From Actinomadura rubteroloni (GTDB lineage Bacteria > Actinomycetota > Actinomycetes > Streptosporangiales > Streptosporangiaceae), in the NCBI RefSeq assembly GCF_002911665.1, contig NZ_MTBP01000001.1:2294001-2358000 (forward strand): a stretch of 64,000 nt of DNA, given 5' to 3'. The notes under the pieces were generated by a model, which was given only the letters and a program-made list of their open reading frames with translations, made no database searches and had not been told where the DNA came from. Below, piece after piece: positions 58,999 to 64,000 of this stretch. Position numbers and translations under genes: made by a program. Numbering within the stretch: position 1 is the stretch's first letter; every line of letters begins with the position of its first letter.

Positions 58999-59637
58999 AT
59001 GGTCGCCCCCGGAAACCTCCTCGCCTTCTCGGCCCTGGCGCTGCTGATCATCCTGGTGCCGGGGCCGAGCGTCCTGTTCGTGGTCGGCCGCGCTCTGGCG
59101 CACGGCCGCCGCGTCGCCCTGACCGGCGTCGTCGGCAACGAACTGGGCGCGCTCGTCCTCACCACAGCCGTCGCGTTCGGTGTCGGGTCGGTCGTCGCGC
59201 GTTCGCTCGTCGTGTTCACGGTCCTGAAGCTGTGCGGCGCTGCTTACATCGTGTACCTGGGCGTCCAGGCGTTCCGGCACCGGCGCTCCCTCGCCGAGGC
59301 CGCCGACGCGGTCGCCGGGCCGGTCGGGACGTCGCGGGCCCTGCGGCAGGGCTTCGTCGTCGGCGTCACGAACCCGAAGACGCTCGTGTTCTTCGCGGCC
59401 GTCCTGCCCCAGTTCGCCGACCCGGCGCGCGGCGGCGTGCCCGCGCAGATGCTCGTGTTCGGCCTGGTCTTCTGCCTGCTCGCGCTGCTCTGCGACGGCC
59501 TGTGGGGCCTCGCAGCCGGGACGGCCCGCGCCTGGTTCGCCCGCTCGCCCCGCCGCCTGTCGGCCGTCGGCGGCACCGGCGGCCTCATGATGATCGGCCT
59601 CGGCGTCGCCATCGCCACCACCGGCCGCAAGGACTGA
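58999..59637 (+). CDS. LysE/RhtB-family amino-acid exporter
   Basis: The 212-residue protein has five or six membrane segments and the family start LLAFSALALLIILVPGPSVLFVVGRALAHGRR, then YIVYLGVQAFRHRR and FVVGVTNPKTLVFFAAVLPQF. It should export an amino acid or homoserine lactone-like solute. GTG 58990 is an alternative start three codons upstream. It reads in the same direction as the MFS gene but is separated by 42 bases and is probably independent. Confidence 0.9.
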   Translation: MVAPGNLLAFSALALLIILVPGPSVLFVVGRALAHGRRVALTGVVGNELGALVLTTAVAFGVGSVVARSLVVFTVLKLCGAAYIVYLGVQAFRHRRSLAEAADAVAGPVGTSRALRQGFVVGVTNPKTLVFFAAVLPQFADPARGGVPAQMLVFGLVFCLLALLCDGLWGLAAGTARAWFARSPRRLSAVGGTGGLMMIGLGVAIATTGRKD

Positions 59638-59666
59638 TCGCCTCGGGGCGGCCGTTCACGCGGACG

Positions 59667-61337
59667 TCAGTGGATCTCGGAGATCTCGAAGTCGTCGAAC
59701 AGGACGGTCACCATCGCGTTGGACTGTCCCGCGCGTGCGACGGTCAGGCCGGCGTTCCCGTTCGGGAGGATCCGGTCGTCGTCGGTCGCGGACGCCGCGC
59801 GCGTGCCGTTCAGCCAGGCCCGCAGCCGCATCTTGCCGCCGTCCTGCTCGCAGGCGAACTGGACGGTGTTCTGCTCGCCGGGCCGGTAGCCGGGCGCGTC
59901 GCCGGAGGAGTACAGCTCCTTGGAGCCGCCGTCGGGCGTGGCCTTGCGCAGGACGGTCCCCTTGCCGTCGCGCCGGACGAGGAACCGGTAGGACGGCAGC
60001 AGGTTCGTCTTCCCCTGCGAGCTGCGGCAGTAGACGCCGAACTGCCCGTAGTCGGGGCCGCCGGTGACCTCGACCTTCACCGTGACCAGCTCGCGGACGG
60101 GCAGCGGGCGCTTGCCGACGTCGATCGGCGAGTCGGTGACGGCCGAGTCGGTGGAGTCGTTCAGGTCGATGCGGTAGTGGCCGCCCTCATAGCCCTCGTC
60201 CGGCGCGGGCGGGGTGTAGGCGCTCCCGGACCAGCCGGACGCGGTCTGGCTGAAGTCGTCGCTGAACACGCTCGCGGTGTCGGTCGGCGGCCCGGACGGA
60301 CGCAGCGCCGCCCACGCCCCGATCCCTGCGACCAGCACGAGCGCGACCGCCGCCGCGCCGAGCGCCAGCGGCTTGCCCGGGAACCCGCGCGGCGGGGGCG
60401 GGTCGTGGCGGGTGGGGTCGGCGGAGACGCGGCGGGTCTGCATCGTCTGGTCGTAGGCGGGGCCGTGCCACGATGACTGGACGGTCTCGGCGATCCGCTC
60501 GGGGTTCGGGCGCGGGTGCCCGACGAGACGGCTCAGCAGGTCGTCCACCGTCGGCCGCTGCCGGGGGTCCTTGTGCAGGGCGGCGGCGACGACGTCGCGG
60601 AGGGCCGGGTCCAGGCCGTCCAGCGCGGGCGGCTCGTGCGCGACGCGGTACAGGATCTGCGGCATCGTCGCGCCGTCGAACGGGGCGCGGCCGGTGCCCG
60701 CGTACGCGACGACGCAGCCCCAGGAGAACACGTCGGACGCGGGCGTGACCGGTTCGCCGCGCAGCAGCTCGGGCGGCAGGTAGTTCGGGGTGCCGACGAA
60801 CTGGCCGGTGCGGGTGGGGCCATCCGCCGCGTCCAGCGCCCGCGCGATCCCGAAGTCGATCACGCGCGGGCCGGTGGACGACAGCAGGACGTTCGCGGGC
60901 TTCAGATCCCGGTGGACGATCCCGGCTCCGTGGATCGCGGCGAGCGCGGTCGCGACGCCGACCGCGAGGCCCTCCAGGTCCGAACCGGGCAGCGGCCCGC
61001 GCTCGGCGACGGCGTGCTCCAGCGTCGGCCCGTCGATGAACTCGGTGACGACGTACAGCGGCTCGCGGTCCAGTTCGGCGTCCACGACCGGCGCGGTGCA
61101 GAACCGGCGGACCCGCCGCGCCGCGGTGACCTCGCGCCGGAACCGCTCCAGGAACGCCGCCTCCCCGGCCAGCTCGGGGTTGATGACCTTGACGGCGACC
61201 CGGCGGCCCGCCGCGTCCTCGCCGAGCAGGACGGTGCCCATACCGCCCCGGCCGAGCCGCGACAGCAGCCGGTACGGGCCGAGTTCCCGCGGATCGCCGG
61301 TGCCGAGCGCGTCGTTCTCTCGTGCGTACGAGGTCAT
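59667..61337 (-). CDS. Membrane Ser/Thr protein kinase with extracellular domain
   Basis: The 556-residue protein has a Hanks-type kinase domain (about 20-285) with LGRGGMGTVLLGED, the VAVKVI lysine, HRDLKPANVLL, VIDFGIARALD and GTPNYLPPE. A juxtamembrane linker, a membrane helix (about 365-385) and an extracellular beta-rich domain of about 160 residues (SGWSGSAYTPPAPDEGYEGGHYRIDL ... MVTVLFDDFEISEI) follow. The outer domain has no PASTA repeats and resembles the lectin/jelly-roll-like DUF domains of actinomycete kinases. ATG 61337 with AGGACC upstream. Ligand unknown. Confidence 0.92.
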   Translation of the reverse strand: MTSYARENDALGTGDPRELGPYRLLSRLGRGGMGTVLLGEDAAGRRVAVKVINPELAGEAAFLERFRREVTAARRVRRFCTAPVVDAELDREPLYVVTEFIDGPTLEHAVAERGPLPGSDLEGLAVGVATALAAIHGAGIVHRDLKPANVLLSSTGPRVIDFGIARALDAADGPTRTGQFVGTPNYLPPELLRGEPVTPASDVFSWGCVVAYAGTGRAPFDGATMPQILYRVAHEPPALDGLDPALRDVVAAALHKDPRQRPTVDDLLSRLVGHPRPNPERIAETVQSSWHGPAYDQTMQTRRVSADPTRHDPPPPRGFPGKPLALGAAAVALVLVAGIGAWAALRPSGPPTDTASVFSDDFSQTASGWSGSAYTPPAPDEGYEGGHYRIDLNDSTDSAVTDSPIDVGKRPLPVRELVTVKVEVTGGPDYGQFGVYCRSSQGKTNLLPSYRFLVRRDGKGTVLRKATPDGGSKELYSSGDAPGYRPGEQNTVQFACEQDGGKMRLRAWLNGTRAASATDDDRILPNGNAGLTVARAGQSNAMVTVLFDDFEISEIH

Positions 61338-61414
61338 GGAGAGGTCCTGGGAGGTTTCTCGGGGAGCTGTGGGGAAACCATAGCCGTCCCGTACGCGCCG
61401 GGAGGAATCGGAAT

Positions 61415-62080
61415 TCAGGTCCAGTCGCGCATGGTCTCGCGGGCGATGCCGGCGAGGTCGGTCATGCGGCGGGCGATGGCCGCCGGGTCCCACACGTCGA
61501 GCCGCGCGCACTGGTCGAACGCGACCCGGATCGCCGCCGAGTGGAACGCCACGATCAGCGCCGCCCGCGGGTCCCCGGGGTCGACGTCCTCGCGCTCGGC
61601 GACGACCCGCGCCAGCGTCTCCTCGGTCTCGTGGAACCGGGCCATCTGCGCGGCCATGAGGGACGGGTTGGCCTCCACGACCTGCTGGACGCGGCGGAAC
61701 CGTCCCGTCTCGTCCGGGCCGGTTTCGGCCACCGCGCGCAGCATCGCCCGCATCGCCTCGACCAGCGCGGTGAACGGCCGCTCGTCGGCGGGCCGCGCGC
61801 GGACCGCCGTGATCAGCACCTGGTCGAAGTCGGTGAGGAACGCGGTGACGACGTCCTCCTTGGTGGCGAAGTAGCGGAAGAACGTCCGCTGGGACACCTC
61901 GACGGCCGCGACGATCTCGTCGATCGTCGTCTCCTCGTAGCCCTTGCGCAGGAACAGGTCGAGCGCGGCGTCGATGAGCGCGAGCCGGGTGCGCTGCTTC
62001 TTGCGCTCGCGCAGCCCGGCGGCGGGGACCGTGCCGGCGGCCTCGGGATCGGGCAGACCGGGACCGGGGGCGGCGGTCAT
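61415..62080 (-). CDS. TetR-family regulator
   Basis: The 221-residue protein has a TetR N-terminal domain (about 22-75; RTRLALIDAALDLFLRKGYEETTIDEIVAAVEVSQRTFFRYFATKEDVV) and a helical ligand-binding C-terminus with GRFRRVQQVVEANPSLMAAQMARF, typical of the TetR_C_31/MftR-like group. ATG 62080 with AAGGAG upstream. It is co-directional with the kinase and ends 77 bases ahead of it. The controlled gene is not evident. Confidence 0.92.
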   Translation of the reverse strand: MTAAPGPGLPDPEAAGTVPAAGLRERKKQRTRLALIDAALDLFLRKGYEETTIDEIVAAVEVSQRTFFRYFATKEDVVTAFLTDFDQVLITAVRARPADERPFTALVEAMRAMLRAVAETGPDETGRFRRVQQVVEANPSLMAAQMARFHETEETLARVVAEREDVDPGDPRAALIVAFHSAAIRVAFDQCARLDVWDPAAIARRMTDLAGIARETMRDWT

Positions 62081-62320
62081 CGAGGGACTCCTTCGCGCGG
62101 TGCTCGCTTTTTCTTAGTGGGTCTATCACGCCGGGCTCGGACCCGTCCCCGTCGGCCGCCCGCGTAAGCATCTCGTGACCCTCTGTTCCGTGACCGCCAC
62201 GTTACGCGCGGGCAAGAATGAGCCGACTGAGCCCCGCGCGACCCGGGTCGCGCGGTGCGCGCCACCCCCTCGTCGCCGGGCGACCGGCGGCGAACCTTCA
62301 CCCCGAGGCGGCTGATCACG

Positions 62321-62593
62321 GTGTCCGTAGCCCGTGCCCAAGAACCGGCGCAGATGCGTCGGCGTCATCTCGCGCTGCTCGCCCGCGCGGTCGGTGCGCG
62401 CGGGCTGCACTGGCGCCTGGCGGGGCCGGGGGAGTCGGTCCTCGCGGTCACCGGGCCGCGCTCCGGGCAGCAGGTGATGATCGTCGCGATGCCCACCGGG
62501 GCGGGCTGGTCGTACCTGTGGACGGGCGGGGGCTACGCCGACGTGACCGCCGTCGACCATGCCGCGGAGGCCATCGCACACCTTCTGACCTGA
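62321..62593 (+). CDS. Small hypothetical actinobacterial protein
   Basis: The 90-residue protein contains RRHLALLARAVGARGLHWRLAGPGESVL, TGPRSGQQVMIVAMPTGAGWSYLWTGGGY and a C-terminal helix. The pattern is a two-helix, beta-hairpin protein common in actinomycetes near XRE or secretion genes, of unknown role. GTG 62321 is the likely start; the open frame upstream to 62255 has no protein-like composition. Confidence 0.6.
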   Translation: MSVARAQEPAQMRRRHLALLARAVGARGLHWRLAGPGESVLAVTGPRSGQQVMIVAMPTGAGWSYLWTGGGYADVTAVDHAAEAIAHLLT

Positions 62594-62721
62594 TGTTTCG
62601 TCCCACCCCGCCTTGCTCCCCGGCGGCGGCGTTCCCTAGACTCGGCCTGCCGAACACATGTTCGAGCGTTCCGCATGACTTCCCCCGTGCGGCGATGACA
62701 CGACAGGGACGGGGGGAGTGG

Positions 62722-62988
62722 ATGACGCGCGTGTTCGCCGATCCGGTGGCGGTCGCGACGAGCGGCGGGGAGCCGTCGGAGTTCGTCTGGCAGGGCCGCG
62801 CCCACGCGGTGCGGCGGGTGCTGGAGCACTGGGTCCTCACGCCGGACTGGTGGCGGGACCCGCCCGCCGGCGAGGTCCGGCTGGACTACTGGCGGGTCGA
62901 GGCGTCCGCCGGGGACGGGCTCGCGGTGTACGAGCTGCGGCACGAGCCGTCCGGCGGCGCGTGGACGCTCACGGCCGTCTGGGACTAG
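62722..62988 (+). CDS. DUF6504-like protein
   Basis: The 88-residue protein has EPSEFVWQGRAHAVRRVLEHWVLTPDWWRDPP, LDYWRVEAS and LAVYELRHEPSGGAWTLTAVWD, matching the DUF6504 pattern as I remember it. Members are often next to translesion polymerase genes, but none is here. GGGGGGAGTGG precedes ATG 62722. The last four bases overlap the convergent DUF4328-like gene. Confidence 0.7.
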   Translation: MTRVFADPVAVATSGGEPSEFVWQGRAHAVRRVLEHWVLTPDWWRDPPAGEVRLDYWRVEASAGDGLAVYELRHEPSGGAWTLTAVWD

Positions 62989-63665
62989 TCGCCGCGCAGC
63001 AGTTGCAGCCGGGTGATCTGGAAGACCGTGACCATGCAGAACGCGGCGGCGAGCGCCTGGCACGCCGCCGCCGCGACGCCGAGGTGGACGTCGAACCGGG
63101 CGTCGGCGAGCGTCTCGACGTCGGCCACCGCGAACAGCCGGGCCAGCAGCGCGCCGGACAGCAGGAACGTCCACCAGCCCGCCACGACCGCGCCCGCCAC
63201 CTGGCGTTCCGTCGTCCGGTACCGGCCGCTGTTGACCCACACGTCGTACACCACGCGCGGCGGCACCCACAGGTTCACGACCGGGCACACCCACCCGAAC
63301 ACCACCCAGACGCGGTGGTGGCGGTGCGGTCCGGGCGACTGCCGGTGCGCCCGCCACAGCCAGCCGAGGTACAGCAGCCCGGTCATGCCCGCGAGGACCG
63401 CACAGACGACGAACACGTCCGCGTACGGCGCGAGGACCCTCCCGGTGTTCACCGGGTCATAGGTGTCGTGGGTCTCGCCGCGCAGCGGGCCGCCCGCGCG
63501 CAGCAGGCTGATCCCCGACCCGAGCGCGATGAAGGCGTTGAAGCCGAGCAGGAGGAACACCGCCACGCCGACCGCGCGGAAGTCCCGGCGCCGGGCCCAG
63601 GCGCCGCAGTGCGGACAGCGCACCACTTCGCGGGGGATGATGTCGCCGCAGAGCGCACACGGCAT
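62985..63665 (-). CDS. DUF4328-like membrane protein with N-terminal zinc ribbon
   Basis: The 226-residue protein begins MPCALCGDIIPREVVRCPHCGAWA (two Cys-x2-Cys pairs, one zinc) followed by five or six membrane segments. LWRAHRQSPGPHRHHRVWVVFGWVCPVVNLWVPPRVVYDVW is the DUF4328 signature region. ATG 63665 has GGGAGGTGAGG upstream. The function of the family is unknown. Confidence 0.85.
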   Translation of the reverse strand: MPCALCGDIIPREVVRCPHCGAWARRRDFRAVGVAVFLLLGFNAFIALGSGISLLRAGGPLRGETHDTYDPVNTGRVLAPYADVFVVCAVLAGMTGLLYLGWLWRAHRQSPGPHRHHRVWVVFGWVCPVVNLWVPPRVVYDVWVNSGRYRTTERQVAGAVVAGWWTFLLSGALLARLFAVADVETLADARFDVHLGVAAAACQALAAAFCMVTVFQITRLQLLRGD

Positions 63666-63746
63666 GACCTCACCTCCCTGGCGCATTTGCCCGCACGTAT
63701 CCCGATCCTACGTAACGCATGACCGGACATCGTCCGATTAAGCGGG

Positions 63747-64000
63747 TCAGAGGACGAGATGAGTCCCGGCCACGGCGCCCGGCACCGCCACGACCAGGAA
63801 CAACGCGAGCCGTCCCCACCCGCCCGCCGCCACCAGCCGCTGCGGCCGGAAGCCCGTCGTCAGCGCCAGCGCCCACCACGCCGCCGCGACCCCGACCGTC
63901 AGCGGCAGCGCGCCGAACCCGACCAGGGCCGGCGCCAGCAGCGCCGCCGGGGCCGTCAGGACGTGCGCGAACACCGCCGGACCGCGCGTCCGGCCGGGCA
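63747..64000 (-). CDS. Hydrophobic membrane protein (5' end outside window)
   Basis: The frame is open from the right edge to a stop at 63747. The visible 84 residues contain two membrane helices (APAALLAPALVGFGALPLTVGVAAAWWALAL and GRLALFLVVAVPGAVAGTHLVL) separated by the short basic loop GFRPQRLVAAGGW. A GTG at 63974 could be a start, giving a 75-residue protein; the frame remains open beyond it. No family is recognised. Confidence 0.5.
   Translation of the reverse strand, partial: PGRTRGPAVFAHVLTAPAALLAPALVGFGALPLTVGVAAAWWALALTTGFRPQRLVAAGGWGRLALFLVVAVPGAVAGTHLVL

Overview
The window is chromosomal DNA from a very high-G+C actinobacterium. Third codon positions are almost all G or C, and GTG and TTG starts are common. 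The gene content (SpoIIE-type phosphatases, a Ser/Thr kinase with an extracellular domain, ECF-type sigma, MocR regulator, flavoprotein/XRE-TPR pairs, a Cys-responsive leader peptide) fits a filamentous actinomycete of the Actinomadura/Streptosporangiales kind. That placement is an impression, not a computed result.

Layout. 1-911: sulfonate/NitT-type binding lipoprotein, cut by the left edge, behind a short RRRHVDL-type leader peptide. 975-4548: two uncharacterised same-strand genes next to tRNA-Lys; one joins an Mrr-type N-terminal domain, a CBS pair and a HEPN-like R-x4-H motif, and is the best novel-defence candidate here. 4616-7641: LuxR regulator, nitrilase-family amidohydrolase and an arsR-aquaglyceroporin-arsC operon. 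7849-11066: MFS transporter, DUF6875-like protein and convergent ATP-grasp protein, a possible small-metabolite locus. 11147-16027: oxidoreductase, methyltransferase, VOC protein, secreted lipase and PAS-PP2C phosphatase. 16088-18409: GIY-YIG-like protein, DUF488 and a partner protein beside tRNA-His.

18477-28579: oligoribonuclease, FMN-binding protein, MocR regulator, APH-like kinase, sigma/anti-sigma fusion, VWA protein and SpoU-type RNA methyltransferase. 28566-39631: envelope-related genes, including a 1445-residue SseB-repeat protein, a bifunctional penicillin-binding protein with an acidic repeat tail and a double-FKBP membrane protein. 39802-45340: secreted propeller-like protein, two hypotheticals, and a sugar dehydrogenase with a sugar transporter. 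45705-47622: an AT-richer RloA/RloB (AbiL-like) abortive-infection pair that is clearly foreign in composition. 47787-51669: flavoprotein, XRE-TPR regulator, two small actinobacterial proteins and tRNA-Arg. 51780-54974: APH-like kinase, cobD and cobQ, overlapping. 55052-64000: DUF1444-like protein, acyl-CoA synthetase, MarR/MFS pair, LysE exporter, membrane Ser/Thr kinase, TetR regulator, DUF6504-like and DUF4328-like proteins and a partial membrane protein.

Cross-cutting observations: all three tRNA genes carry a hairpin that begins at the predicted transcription start, just 5' of the mature tRNA. Candidate defence or mobile genes (975-4380, 16088-18205, 45705-51231) lie near each tRNA. No CRISPR array, insertion sequence, rRNA or duplicated attachment site was seen.
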